DNA of 64,000 bases, from the NCBI RefSeq assembly GCF_016863295.1, contig NZ_BOOP01000001.1, positions 529,847-593,846 on the forward strand, written 5' to 3'. This DNA is from Planotetraspora phitsanulokensis (GTDB taxonomy: Bacteria; Actinomycetota; Actinomycetes; Streptosporangiales; Streptosporangiaceae). Under the pieces are notes generated by a model. It ran no database searches, was not told the origin of the DNA, and saw only the letters and a list, made by a program, of their open reading frames with translations. Positions 35,483 to 45,928 of the stretch are shown piece by piece. Numbering within the stretch: the stretch's first letter is position 1; every line of letters begins with the position of its first letter. The translations under genes and the position numbers were made by a program.

Positions 35483-35518
35483 GCGAGCCGCTCGGGCGAC
35501 GTTGACCGAGCGGCTCGC
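35483..35518 (-). terminator. Hairpin terminator after the proline operon
   Basis: GCGAGCCGCTCGG (35483-35495) pairs perfectly with CCGAGCGGCTCGC (35506-35518) across a 10-nt loop. It follows the pruA stop by about 115 nt on the minus strand. There is no U-run, so it would be an intrinsic stem-only terminator. Confidence 0.6.
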
Positions 35519-35534
35519 GAGTGAAAGGACGGCC

Positions 35535-35635
35535 TCATCCGGAGGCGTTGTCCGGCGGCGTTCAGCCGGAGGCCGTCATCCGGCGCTCATCCGGTGGCCG
35601 TCATCCGGCCTGTGCCCGGTGGCGCCGTCCGGCGT

Positions 35636-35643
<8 letters not shown>
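35535..35643. repeat. Five TCATCCGG repeats next to the pruA stop
   Basis: TCATCCGG occurs at 35535, 35576, 35587, 35601 and 35636 within 109 bp. The last copy supplies the pruA stop codon. Together with the hairpin at 35483 this fills the gap between pruA and the GNAT gene, which contains no coding signal. Confidence 0.7.
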
Positions 35644-37327
<1,684 letters not shown>

Positions 37328-37357
37328 GGCTGACCCCTCTATTCGCCGATCAGAGAA

Positions 37358-38269
37358 CTACTTGCCGCTCAGGGAGCGGAGGAAGAAAGCGACGTTGGCC
37401 GGACGCTCGGCGAGACGGCGCATGAAATAGCCGTACCAGTCGTCGCCGTAAGGAACGTAGACCCGGGTCTGCGACCCGGCGCCGACGAGCGCCTGCTGCT
37501 TGTCGGTCCGGATGCCGTACAACATCTGGTACTCGAAGCTGTCGCGATCCCGGTCGTTCCGGTCGGCCAGCAACTCGGTGATGGCGATCAGCCGGTCGTC
37601 GTGCGTGGCCACCATCGGATAGCCCGTGCCCGCCATGAGGATCCGCAAGCATCGCACGTAGGCCATGTCGACCTCGGTCTTCTTCTGGTACGCGACCGAG
37701 GCGGGCTCGCGGTAGGCGCCCTTGACCAGGCGCACGCGCGACCCGGCCAGATCATGGCAGTCGGCCTCGCTGCGGAACAGGTAGGCCTGGATGGCGACGC
37801 CGGTCTCGGGGAAGTCCTCGCGCAGGGCCCGCAGGATGTCCAGCGTCGAGTCGACGGTGGTGTGATCCTCCATGTCGAGCGTCACCGTGGAGCCGCAGTC
37901 GCGGGCGGCCGCGCAGATCTGCCGGGCGTGATCGAGGGCCATCGTGGCGTCGAGCGCCTGCCCGAGCGCCGACAGCTTCACCGACACCTCCGCCCGGGGG
38001 CCGAGATCGAGCGGGCGGAGCGCGCCGAGCAGGGTCACGTAGGCCTTGACCGCGTCGATCGCCGCGCCCGTGTCGCGGACCTCCTCGCCGAGGTGGTCGA
38101 TCGTCACCGAGAGCCCGGCCTCGGTGAGGCGCCGGGTGGCGGCGACGGCGTCGTCGGCCGACACGCCGGCGACGAAACGATCGACGACCTTGCGGGTCAG
38201 CGGGAAGCCCGACACCGCCCGCCGGGCGAGCGGGCTCCGTGAGCCTGCCAGAAGCAGCGAACCGAACAT
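37358..38269 (-). CDS. Proline dehydrogenase
   Basis: A 303-residue FAD-linked TIM-barrel enzyme that oxidises proline to P5C and passes electrons to the quinone pool. Family motifs: VSVKLSALG, LDMEDHTTVDSTLDILR, QAYLFRSEADC, RLVKGAYREP and, for substrate binding, YGDDWYGYFMRRLAERP near the end. ATG 38269 (MFGSLLLAG) is preferred to a TTG two codons earlier. It heads the operon with pruA and is divergent from a PucR-family regulator. Confidence 0.94.
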   Translation of the reverse strand: MFGSLLLAGSRSPLARRAVSGFPLTRKVVDRFVAGVSADDAVAATRRLTEAGLSVTIDHLGEEVRDTGAAIDAVKAYVTLLGALRPLDLGPRAEVSVKLSALGQALDATMALDHARQICAAARDCGSTVTLDMEDHTTVDSTLDILRALREDFPETGVAIQAYLFRSEADCHDLAGSRVRLVKGAYREPASVAYQKKTEVDMAYVRCLRILMAGTGYPMVATHDDRLIAITELLADRNDRDRDSFEYQMLYGIRTDKQQALVGAGSQTRVYVPYGDDWYGYFMRRLAERPANVAFFLRSLSGK

Positions 38270-38352
38270 GGGCAAAGCGTAAATCCGCAGTTCACAGGTG
38301 GTCCACGGACATCCGCCACAGGGTTTTCATACAGATGTACAACAATGGACCC

Positions 38353-39408
38353 ATGCAAGACATCGCCGATGAGATCGCCCGGATCCTCGACGCGTCGGTG
38401 ACACTGGAAGACCGCTCGTTCAATCTTCTGGCCTACGGCGCGCAGAGCGGGGACATCGACACCGTCCGCCAGGAGTCGATCCTGCGCAGGCGCGCCACCG
38501 ACGAGGTGCGCGCGCACTTCGAGGCGTACGGCATCGCCACCGCGGCGGGACCGGTCCGGATCCCGGGCCTTCCCGGCATGCTCGGCCGGGTCTGCGTGCC
38601 GCTGCGGCACGGCGGGGTGAACTACGGATACCTGTGGCTGCTCGACTCGGGAGCCCTGACCGACGAGCGGCTGGCCTCGGTCGCGCCGCTCGTGGACCGC
38701 GCCGCCGCGCTCCTCGCGCACGAGGCCCGGGGCAGGCGCGCCAGGCTCAGGGACTTCTTCTCCGCCGACCCCGCCACCCGGGCCGCCGCGGGGGTGGAGA
38801 CGGAGGGCCCCGTGGCGGCGATGGCCGTACGGACCTCGCCCGACCGGGCGGCCGCGCTCTGGACCCTTCCGCGTGGCGTGCTCACCGAGCCGGCTCCGGA
38901 AGAGGCGCTTCTCGCGGTGCTCGCCCCCGCGTCGCAGGCCGGCGAGGTCGCGCGGAGGCTCCAGGAGATGTACGGCACCGCCGCCGGAGCCGGAGGCGTC
39001 CGGGACGACGCGGAGGAGGCGTGGGAGAGCTGGCGGGAGGCGGTCGTCGCGCTGCGGGTGGCCGAGCACGTGGAGCGGCACTCACCGGTCGCGACCTGGG
39101 CCGATCTGGGCGTCTACCGCCTGCTGGCCAGGCTCGCCCACCGGGAGCTCGCCGAGCTGGCGGCCGAGTCGGCGGCTCTGACGGCGGCCGGGGGACAGCT
39201 GGCCGCGACGGTGGAGGAGTACCTGGACCGGTCGGGTCACGCGGGGAAGACGGCCGAGCGGCTCGGCGTCCACCGCCAGACGCTCTACTACCGGCTCCAC
39301 AAGGCCGAGCGGCTCACGGGGCTCGCTCTCGACGACGGCGAGGATCGCCTGCTCCTCCACCTGTCCCTCAAGGCGGCGGCTCTCGTGGGCGGCCCCCGAG
39401 CCCTGTAG
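38353..39408 (+). CDS. PucR-family transcriptional regulator (probable proline catabolism regulator)
   Basis: A 351-residue regulator. A GAF-like sensory part at about 10-140 precedes a middle domain and ends in the PucR C-terminal helix-turn-helix: SGHAGKTAERLGVHRQTLYYRLHKAERLTGL. ATG 38353 gives MQDIADEIAR, the usual start of this family; ATG 38335 is an alternative, and neither has a clear ribosome site. In other actinobacteria PucR-type proteins next to proline genes control them, and its divergent position 83 bp from the proline dehydrogenase start suggests the same. Proline or P5C as effector is inference. Confidence 0.88.
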   Translation: MQDIADEIARILDASVTLEDRSFNLLAYGAQSGDIDTVRQESILRRRATDEVRAHFEAYGIATAAGPVRIPGLPGMLGRVCVPLRHGGVNYGYLWLLDSGALTDERLASVAPLVDRAAALLAHEARGRRARLRDFFSADPATRAAAGVETEGPVAAMAVRTSPDRAAALWTLPRGVLTEPAPEEALLAVLAPASQAGEVARRLQEMYGTAAGAGGVRDDAEEAWESWREAVVALRVAEHVERHSPVATWADLGVYRLLARLAHRELAELAAESAALTAAGGQLAATVEEYLDRSGHAGKTAERLGVHRQTLYYRLHKAERLTGLALDDGEDRLLLHLSLKAAALVGGPRAL

Positions 39409-39429
39409 GCCCTCGGGCGGCGGGTGCGG

Positions 39430-40293
39430 TCAGCCGCCCTCGGATCGGCGGATCTGGGCCGCCACATCCGAGGGGGAGAGGTTCGCGGCGAGGAAGGACT
39501 CCGTCGTGGGGAGACTCAGGTGCAGGTCGGCCGAGCTGCTGACCTCGATCACCCCGTGCGCCAGCTCGCAGTCGAGCAGATGGCCGCCGTGGGAGTGCTC
39601 GTCGTCGATGAAATGCAGGTGATGGCCGGCCACGGAGATCCCCTGCTCGTAGTCCGGCGTGCGGAAGCCGGCCAGGGTGCCAGTGACGCCGGTGGACTCG
39701 GTCACGGGCTCGTGCGCGGTGGCGTCCGTCAGTGATGGATAAGGTGGCGTCTGCGCCATCACCGTACGCGTGCGAACGCCGGCGAAGACGCCGCTGATCT
39801 TGATGGCGTGGATCAGGTTCGTGCTGGTGATGGACTTGTCGATCAGCGCGACGAGGTCATCTCTCGTGGCCGGCGCGCCGACTCGCACGGTGACGTCCGG
39901 GACGAACCGGGTGACCACGGCGAACGGCGTGCGGTCACCCGGAGCCGCGACTCCGGCGGTGCCGTCCGCGCGCAGGTGGTAGCAGACGCCTTCGAGGATG
40001 ACCATCTCGCCGTCGAGGTGGTTGAACGTCCCCAGCCCGAAGTCGCCGTGGGTCAGCAGGTCGGCGATCGTGACGTCGCCGTCGTAGACGCCGTCGAGCA
40101 GCGCGCTCATCGTCGAGGTCTGGTAGACCGTGCGCGCGAGATCGGCGTCCTGGTGCACGCCGTGTTCACCGTGGTGGTGCGACAACAGGGTTCTGGCCCA
40201 GCGCAGGAAACGGTCCCGCGCCGGATCGGCCGTCCGGCCGCGCGGCCGATCCCGGGGCTCAGGCGGCTGACGGTCCGCCGGGTCGCCGGTCAC
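39430..40293 (-). CDS. budA: Alpha-acetolactate decarboxylase
   Basis: Converts acetolactate to acetoin. The protein is 287 residues, with a Zn-binding cluster at AGHHLHFIDDEHSHGGHLLDC, where three His are the metal ligands. Other family parts are YQTSTMSALLDGVYDGD, GDFGLGTFNHLDGEMV and VLEGVCYHL. A 35-residue Arg/Pro-rich head is extra. It is downstream of a glycosyltransferase gene on the same strand. No standard ilvB/ilvN is adjacent; a TPP enzyme 7 kb away might supply acetolactate, but this is only inference. Confidence 0.93.
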   Translation of the reverse strand: MTGDPADRQPPEPRDRPRGRTADPARDRFLRWARTLLSHHHGEHGVHQDADLARTVYQTSTMSALLDGVYDGDVTIADLLTHGDFGLGTFNHLDGEMVILEGVCYHLRADGTAGVAAPGDRTPFAVVTRFVPDVTVRVGAPATRDDLVALIDKSITSTNLIHAIKISGVFAGVRTRTVMAQTPPYPSLTDATAHEPVTESTGVTGTLAGFRTPDYEQGISVAGHHLHFIDDEHSHGGHLLDCELAHGVIEVSSSADLHLSLPTTESFLAANLSPSDVAAQIRRSEGG

Positions 40294-40331
40294 GACGCCT
40301 CCCTCACTCGAACAGGTCTCCGGGCGGGCGG

Positions 40332-41381
40332 TTAGGCGCAGGTCCGTTCGTAGACCCGCAGCAGCTCCATGCTGATGCGCTCGACCGAGTACCGCGAGCG
40401 CGCCCGGTCGGAGGCCGCGTAGCCGATCGCGGTCCGCAGGGTCGGGTCGCCCAGCAGCTGGCGGATCCGGCCCGCCACCTCGGCCGGGTGGTCCGGGCGG
40501 ATCAGGAAGCCGGTCACGCCGTCGACGACCGAGTCGAGGTGGGCGCCGGCGGCGGAGGCGATCACCGGAATCCCGCAGGCCATGGCCTCGAGGGCCGCCG
40601 TTCCCGTGGGCACGGTGGACGGCAGCGACAGGATCAGGTCGGCGCTGCGCATGAGCTTCGGCATCGCGGTGTGCGGCACCATGCCCAGCAGCTCAACCCG
40701 GTCGGCCACGCCGGACTCGCGGGCGAGAACGCGCAGCCGCTCGACGCTGAGGTCGTCGCCCCCCGCGATCACGAGCTCGGCCTCCGGGACGGAGGTCAGC
40801 GCGTGGACCGCGCTGTCCGCCCCGGCGTGCCCGACGTGGAGCAGGCGCGGCTTGTTCCCGCGCGGGAACGCCGGCCCCTGGCGGCGGAAGCGCTGCGTGT
40901 CGACCCCGTGGGGCACGACGGAGATGTTGCGCCGGGGGACGCCCATCCGGATGAGCTCCGACTCCTCGTCAGCGCACGCGGCGATGACGGCGCGGGCGCG
41001 CCGGCCGATCGCGCACTCGAGCCGGCGCACGGTCGCGGGGGTCCCGCTGCCGCCGGGGTCGTGGAACGTCTGGGTCACCGGAACACCGAGCCCCTCGGAG
41101 CCCGCGATGGCGGCGAGCCCGCTGGACCAGGAGTGGGCGTGGATGATGTCGGGGCGGCTCTTGCTCCACCGCCGCCGCAACCCGTCACTGAAGTCGGAGA
41201 TGTACGGGAGCAGATCGCTTTCGGAGAGCTCCACGTCGGGCCCGGCCGGAACGTGCTCCACCCCGGCGCCCTTGGCCCTGGACCGCGTGTAGACCGTGAC
41301 CCGGTGGCCGCGTGCCAGCTCGCGGGCGATGGCGGGGGTGTCGAGAGTGAGCTCGTGAGCGGAGACGATCGCGATATCCAT
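40332..41381 (-). CDS. GT4-family glycosyltransferase
   Basis: A 349-residue GT-B fold enzyme. The N-terminal domain starts MDIAIVSAHELT, with DIIHAHSWSSGL and VTQTFHDPGG. The donor-binding domain has VVPHGVDTQRF, LLHVGHAGADS and the EX7E-type region STVPTGTAALEAMACGIPVIAS. It would transfer a sugar from a nucleotide donor; the acceptor is unknown. ATG 41381 has GAGG 7 nt upstream. It follows the RsbA-like gene on the same strand by about 110 nt and precedes budA by 38 nt. Confidence 0.9.
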   Translation of the reverse strand: MDIAIVSAHELTLDTPAIARELARGHRVTVYTRSRAKGAGVEHVPAGPDVELSESDLLPYISDFSDGLRRRWSKSRPDIIHAHSWSSGLAAIAGSEGLGVPVTQTFHDPGGSGTPATVRRLECAIGRRARAVIAACADEESELIRMGVPRRNISVVPHGVDTQRFRRQGPAFPRGNKPRLLHVGHAGADSAVHALTSVPEAELVIAGGDDLSVERLRVLARESGVADRVELLGMVPHTAMPKLMRSADLILSLPSTVPTGTAALEAMACGIPVIASAAGAHLDSVVDGVTGFLIRPDHPAEVAGRIRQLLGDPTLRTAIGYAASDRARSRYSVERISMELLRVYERTCA

Positions 41382-41493
41382 GGCACACCTCAAGGCAGAA
41401 AGGCGCTTGAAAAGGTGTGCCTGCGTCTTAGGCACGATCTATGTAAGCGTGTTTACCATAGCCCGTATCGAGCTAAACGCCTAATAGAGAAAA

Positions 41494-42420
41494 TCATCCC
41501 GTCTGCAGCCGGGGTCCCGATGCGTGGAGCCTGATGGTGCAGCCCGCGGCGTCGGACCGGACGTCCACGTGGTCACAGACCTGCCTGGCCAGCCAGAGCC
41601 CGTCCTCGGCCCGCTCGACGGGACCGGGCGGCCGGAATCCGGCGAGCGGGTCGGAGATCGCCTTGCCCGGCCGCCGCAGATCGCAGACCAGCGACCCGAA
41701 GCCCGCCCACACGGCCGCCGTCAGCGGCATGCCGAGATAGCGGGCGGCCTCGTGCGCCGCGACGGCCAACAACGAGGCACCTTCTCCGGTGAGACCCCGG
41801 CGGTGCGCCGCCTCCGTCACGAACCGGCGCACGTCGTTGATCTCGTCGATGGGGGCGCTCGTCGCGTCCGGCGGCGGCGCGGGCAGCGGCGCCGCGTCGC
41901 ACCGGCCGATGAAGTCGAGGGGGTCCGCGTAGGCGCCGGAAGGCCGTGCCGTCCTGCCGTCGGCGCACACCGACGGGTGGGTGCGCAGCGCGTCCTCGGC
42001 GATCCCCGCGCCGACCGACCGCGTGTCGTAGGGGCAGATCATCCAGATCCCGGTGTCGTCGAGCAGGACGTTGAGACCGGACTCCATCCGCTTCCAGGCC
42101 AGCACGTCGCGCGCCGATCTGCCCTGCCACACGGGCTCGGCGAGGATCCGCACCCGCCGGTGGCGGCTGTTGCGCCGCCAGTACCGCGTGAACGCGGTGG
42201 CGCGCTGGGCCGTCCTGCGGCCGTAGTAGGCGGTCTCCGCGTGGTCGACCCGCGCGGCGTCGCCGCCCAGCGCCTCGCCGAGAAGTTCGAGGTTGGCCGA
42301 CGTCGTGGTCACCAGGACGGGTTCGCCGTCGGCCAGGCCGTCCCGCACGAACGGCACCGCCATGTCGAGGAACTCCCGGTCCGAGCCGTACAGGCACGCC
42401 TGATGAATCATGGGCTCCAT
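41494..42420 (-). CDS. RsbA-like anti-sigma regulatory protein (MEDS plus degenerate HATPase)
   Basis: A 308-residue protein. Residues 1-170 are a MEDS domain (HQACLYGSDREFLDMAVPFV), a sensor-type fold that binds flavin or heme-like ligands in some relatives. Residues 190-308 match the anti-sigma kinase fold, with DPLAGFRPPGPVERAEDGLWLARQVCD as the G box. The N box, however, reads AAHEAARYLG instead of NEVATNAVRHG, so the Asn needed for Mg-ATP is missing. It may bind STAS partners without phosphorylating them. It overlaps the MEDS-STAS gene by 13 nt. Confidence 0.85.
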   Translation of the reverse strand: MEPMIHQACLYGSDREFLDMAVPFVRDGLADGEPVLVTTTSANLELLGEALGGDAARVDHAETAYYGRRTAQRATAFTRYWRRNSRHRRVRILAEPVWQGRSARDVLAWKRMESGLNVLLDDTGIWMICPYDTRSVGAGIAEDALRTHPSVCADGRTARPSGAYADPLDFIGRCDAAPLPAPPPDATSAPIDEINDVRRFVTEAAHRRGLTGEGASLLAVAAHEAARYLGMPLTAAVWAGFGSLVCDLRRPGKAISDPLAGFRPPGPVERAEDGLWLARQVCDHVDVRSDAAGCTIRLHASGPRLQTG

Positions 42421-43235
42421 CGGGCGCCCCCTCCTCGCACGCGCAGTCCCGGCGCCCTGTCCCAGCCGATCAGGCGGATCAGCTGCACGACGTGCTCCGG
42501 GACGCGGTTCAACACGAGGGACCTGCCCTCGGCCAGCGCCGTCGCCGTGTCCACCAGGACTCTCAGGCCGGACAGGTCGATGAACGAGATCCGGCCCATG
42601 TCCACATGCACGTCCCCCCGCTCCCGACGCACGGCCGACGAAAGTGCCCTGGCCAGCTCGCCGACCCCGTTGGCGTCGATCTCGCCGTCCAAATCGAGCC
42701 CCGGCGGCCGGGCGCTGCGGCGGATGCGGAGCAGGGCGCCGTCGAACTCCAGGTCCACGTCTGTTCCCGTGTGCAGGCGCTGCAGTTCCGACAGGGTGAC
42801 GGGCGGGAACACCCTCCGGTCATACTGGCAGACCCCCATCGCGAGGCCCGAGTCGAACACGGCCTGGACCTGGGTCTCGAAGGCCGTGAGGGTCTCCGTT
42901 CCCTCGCGTACGGCCCAGCTCATCTCGCCGGTGAAGCGCAGAGCGCGGTATCCCTCGGCGCGGGCCCGGTGCGCGGCCTCGGTGAGCTCGGCGACCATCA
43001 CGTCGGGATCGGACGTGCCCAGCGCGCGCACCTCCAGCCGCCCGGCGTGCGCGTCGGGGTCGATCCCCCAGCCGCGCAGCAGCCCCACGGCCACGGCGGG
43101 ATGCGTGACATCGGTGATGTACAGCACCTTGTCGCGGCCGGCGAGCCCTTCGGAGACGAACGGCGCCAGCACGGGCTCGAGTTCGGCCTCGTCGGAGAAG
43201 GCCACCGACCGGTGCTCGCCTGGTCCCATGCGCAC
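42408..43235 (-). CDS. MEDS-STAS anti-sigma factor antagonist
   Basis: A 275-residue protein joining an N-terminal MEDS domain (VAFSDEAELEPVLAPFVSEG and VLYITDVTHPAVAVGLLRGWG) to a C-terminal STAS domain (GEIDANGVGELARALSSA; the phosphoserine loop is ISFIDLSGLRVLVD). It would respond to a signal through MEDS and present its STAS serine to an anti-sigma kinase. It sits between the SpoIIE phosphatase and the RsbA-like gene, overlapping the latter. It is a close partner in the stress cascade; the ligand is unknown. Confidence 0.87.
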   Translation of the reverse strand: MRMGPGEHRSVAFSDEAELEPVLAPFVSEGLAGRDKVLYITDVTHPAVAVGLLRGWGIDPDAHAGRLEVRALGTSDPDVMVAELTEAAHRARAEGYRALRFTGEMSWAVREGTETLTAFETQVQAVFDSGLAMGVCQYDRRVFPPVTLSELQRLHTGTDVDLEFDGALLRIRRSARPPGLDLDGEIDANGVGELARALSSAVRRERGDVHVDMGRISFIDLSGLRVLVDTATALAEGRSLVLNRVPEHVVQLIRLIGWDRAPGLRVRGGGARWSP

Positions 43236-43269
43236 GTCGGACCTCCTCAGTCCCGGCCGGTCCCGTGGA

Positions 43270-45075
43270 TCACCGTGACTTCCTGAGCACGAGCACGGTG
43301 ATCTCGTCGATGACGTGGCTTCCGCAGAACGCCTGGTGATCCTCCTCGAGGGCCTTGACGACCGTGCCGGGCGGCTGGCCCACGCAGCGGGCGAGGACCT
43401 CGGTGAGGCGCCCCTCCCCGTACACGGCCCCCTCGTCGCTCTGGGAGCCCACCAGGCCGTCCGAGTAGAGCACGAGGGTCTCGCCGGCCGACAGGGTCAG
43501 CTGCTCCGTGGCGGGCTCGGCGCCCTCCTCGAAGCCGAGCGGGACCCCGCCGCCCTCGGAGAACCTGACCTGGCCGTCGGTCTGGAGGAGGGCCGCGGGG
43601 TGATGGCCGGCCGAGGCCAGCCGTACCTTGCGGCCGCGCACGAACCCGGCGGCGGCCATGACGAACAGGCCGGTGTTCTGCTGGACGAGCGCGTCGTTGA
43701 CCTTGCGCAGGGCCTGGCCGGGATCGTCCTCCCACACGCTGAGCACGCGCATGCCGTTGCGGACCATCGCGGTGACGGCGGCGGCCTCCTCGCCCTTGCC
43801 GGCCGCGCTGCCGATGACGAAGCCCCAGCCGTTCTTGACGGGGAACACGTCGTAGAACTCGCCGCCGATCGCGCGCATGCCCGACCCCGGGTGGTAGACG
43901 GCGGCCGTCTCGAAACCGGGCAGGTCCGGCAGGTTCCGGGGGAGGACGCCCGTCTGCAGCGTGTCGGCCGCGAGCGACCTGCGCTGGAAGCTCCGCTGGG
44001 CCCGCATGGCGAGGCCGAGGTGGAGGCCGATCTCCTCCAGCAGCCCGAGGTCGGCCAGGCCGAACGGGGGCCGGTCGCGCAGCCGCACGAGCGTGAGCAC
44101 GCCGCCGACCTGATCCTCGGTCGTGATCGGCACGCTCAGCAGCGAGCCGGCCTCCATCGCCTCCAGCACGCCGTCGCCGAGCAGCGCGTCGTCGGCCAGC
44201 ATCTCGTTCACGATCCCGCTCTGGGTGGTCAGGACCTGGGCGACGATCGGCGCGGCGGCCGGATCCATCCCCTCGAGATCCCGCTGGAGCCGGCCGAGCG
44301 GCTGGTCGGCGGGGCCGACGACGACGGCCCGGTGCAGCCGGCCGTCCCTGATCACGTCGGCGATCACCCAGTCGGCCGTCTCGGCCGCGAACAGGCGGGC
44401 GGCCCGGATGAGGGCGACCGGCTCGCGCAGGCTCTCCTCGTCGAGCAGCAGCCGGGTCAGGTGGGACAGCAGCTCGTGGCGGCGGGCGGCGGCCATGATC
44501 ACCGGGTCACTCGGTTCGCCGGTCGAATCCGGGACCTCGGGCAGCTGGACCTCGGTGGGCAGGACGACCGCGGCGATCATCTCCTGCGGCTCGCCGGGCA
44601 GGTGGAGCGCGCTGAGGACCAGCCTGACCGTGTGCGTCCGGCCCTGGTGTGCCAGGCGGGTCTGGAAGGCGGCGCTCTCCTCGCCGCGCAGGACGGCGGT
44701 CAGATGAGAGCGGAAGGCGGCGCGGCCGGCGACGTCGATGAGCAGCGGGAAGGCCCGGCCGATGAGGTATCCGGCGGGGCTGCCGAGCAGGCGGGTGGTC
44801 TCGTTGTTGATGCGGCGCACCGTGGCGCCGGTGTCCATGATGATCACCGGCACGGGAAGTGCCCGGAAGATCTGCCGCAGCAGCTTCTGCTCGCGCTGGT
44901 TGCCGCCGTCCTTGCGCCTGCGGCTCCTGGCCAGCTCGCCCAGTGCGTCCCTGAGCAGCTCCTCGGCGTTCTCCAGCTCGCGCAGCGCCGCGCCGGACCC
45001 GGGGTCGTCCCGGAGCGCGGCGATGCGGTCGGCGAGCCCGCTGAGCGAGCGCTCGAGCTCGGCGATGTCGGCCAA
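43270..45075 (-). CDS. PAS-GAF-PP2C (SpoIIE) phosphatase
   Basis: A 601-residue signalling phosphatase. A coiled-coil start (ELERSLSGLADRIAALRDD) is followed by PAS at about 60-170, GAF at 205-370 and SpoIIE PP2C at 385-600. It would dephosphorylate STAS antagonists to free the sigma factor. Two metal-binding positions are altered: GGEFYDV in place of GGDFYDV, and IGSAAGKG in place of GDVCGKG. The later Asp residues (YSDGL, HVIDE) remain. Activity may be reduced or use a different metal arrangement. It heads the minus-strand series toward the MEDS-STAS and RsbA-like genes. Confidence 0.87.
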   Translation of the reverse strand: MADIAELERSLSGLADRIAALRDDPGSGAALRELENAEELLRDALGELARSRRRKDGGNQREQKLLRQIFRALPVPVIIMDTGATVRRINNETTRLLGSPAGYLIGRAFPLLIDVAGRAAFRSHLTAVLRGEESAAFQTRLAHQGRTHTVRLVLSALHLPGEPQEMIAAVVLPTEVQLPEVPDSTGEPSDPVIMAAARRHELLSHLTRLLLDEESLREPVALIRAARLFAAETADWVIADVIRDGRLHRAVVVGPADQPLGRLQRDLEGMDPAAAPIVAQVLTTQSGIVNEMLADDALLGDGVLEAMEAGSLLSVPITTEDQVGGVLTLVRLRDRPPFGLADLGLLEEIGLHLGLAMRAQRSFQRRSLAADTLQTGVLPRNLPDLPGFETAAVYHPGSGMRAIGGEFYDVFPVKNGWGFVIGSAAGKGEEAAAVTAMVRNGMRVLSVWEDDPGQALRKVNDALVQQNTGLFVMAAAGFVRGRKVRLASAGHHPAALLQTDGQVRFSEGGGVPLGFEEGAEPATEQLTLSAGETLVLYSDGLVGSQSDEGAVYGEGRLTEVLARCVGQPPGTVVKALEEDHQAFCGSHVIDEITVLVLRKSR

Positions 45076-45093
45076 CGCAGCCCCCTCTCTAGA

Positions 45094-45126
45094 GATTAGA
45101 CGCTACGCCAGACAGCCGATCTAATC
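45094..45126. promoter_or_regulatory. Dyad between the SpoIIE and GAF-ANTAR genes
   Basis: GATTAGA (45094-45100) and TCTAATC (45120-45126) are a perfect 7-bp inverted pair with 19 nt between. It lies in the 98-bp gap between divergent starts and could be an operator for either gene. Regulator unknown. Confidence 0.45.
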
Positions 45127-45173
45127 GATGCAGCCTGGATTAACACCGGAACTATGGGAATGGTCTTTCTACC

Positions 45174-45881
45174 ATGGAGACATCGTCCATCCTCGCCCGT
45201 GATCTCGCCGCTCTCGGCCGGGTGACAGAGGGCGCGTCGGCGGAGAGCGTCCTTCGCGGAATCACCGAGGCCATCGCCCGTGGGGTGCCCGGCTGCGCCG
45301 GCGGAACGGCCGAGCTGTGGATGGAGGGGCGGGTCCTGCTCGCCGCCTCCCACAGCGAGCTGATCACGTTGACCGACAGGGAGAACGACCTGCGGGAGGG
45401 CCCGTCGAGGGAGGCCCTGACCTCGGGACGGCCGGTCGTCGTCACGGACGTCATGCGCGATCCCCGCTGGCCCCGTTACGCGGCGACGGCCGTACGGCAC
45501 GGCATCCGGTCGGTGCTGATCCTGCCGATCGAGGTCGAGAACGCCGTCGTGATCATCGGCCTGTACGGCGTGCGGACCGGAGCACACGGCGACGGCGAGG
45601 CGCTGATGTCCCTGCTCAAGGAGCAGGTGACGGTGGCGCTCGCCAACGTCTGGGAGTTCGACGACGTCCTCACGGGAGCCGCCCAGATGCAGGAGGCCCT
45701 CGCGGGACGCTCGGTCATCGACCAGGCGAAGGGCATCATCATGTCGAAGAGCGGCTGCTCGGCCGAGGCGGCGTTCGACGAGCTCAGGCGGGTGTCCCAG
45801 CACCATCAGGTCAAGGTCGCCGACCTGGCGAGGCTGCTGGTCACCGAACACCAGCAAAAGCACGGGGGAGCCACTCCGTAA
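45174..45881 (+). CDS. GAF-ANTAR RNA-binding antiterminator
   Basis: A 235-residue protein with an N-terminal GAF domain (about 20-155) and a C-terminal ANTAR domain (about 170-228). The ANTAR has the expected helices: QMQEALAGRSVIDQAKGIIM, AFDELRRVSQHHQ and VKVADLARLLV. ANTAR proteins bind paired hexaloop RNA hairpins and prevent termination. The gene diverges from the SpoIIE gene. Its RNA targets are not evident in the window. Confidence 0.92.
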   Translation: METSSILARDLAALGRVTEGASAESVLRGITEAIARGVPGCAGGTAELWMEGRVLLAASHSELITLTDRENDLREGPSREALTSGRPVVVTDVMRDPRWPRYAATAVRHGIRSVLILPIEVENAVVIIGLYGVRTGAHGDGEALMSLLKEQVTVALANVWEFDDVLTGAAQMQEALAGRSVIDQAKGIIMSKSGCSAEAAFDELRRVSQHHQVKVADLARLLVTEHQQKHGGATP

Positions 45882-45928
45882 TGGCCGCCGCCGGGATCGG
45901 GCCGCACCGAGCCGGCACGGCCCTGGGA

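Noticed and set aside
41400..41490. AT-rich gap before the glycosyltransferase as a SigB promoter (GTTTA and GGGCTA words)
   Set aside because: The two words are only 8 nt apart on the minus strand, which does not fit the required spacing.
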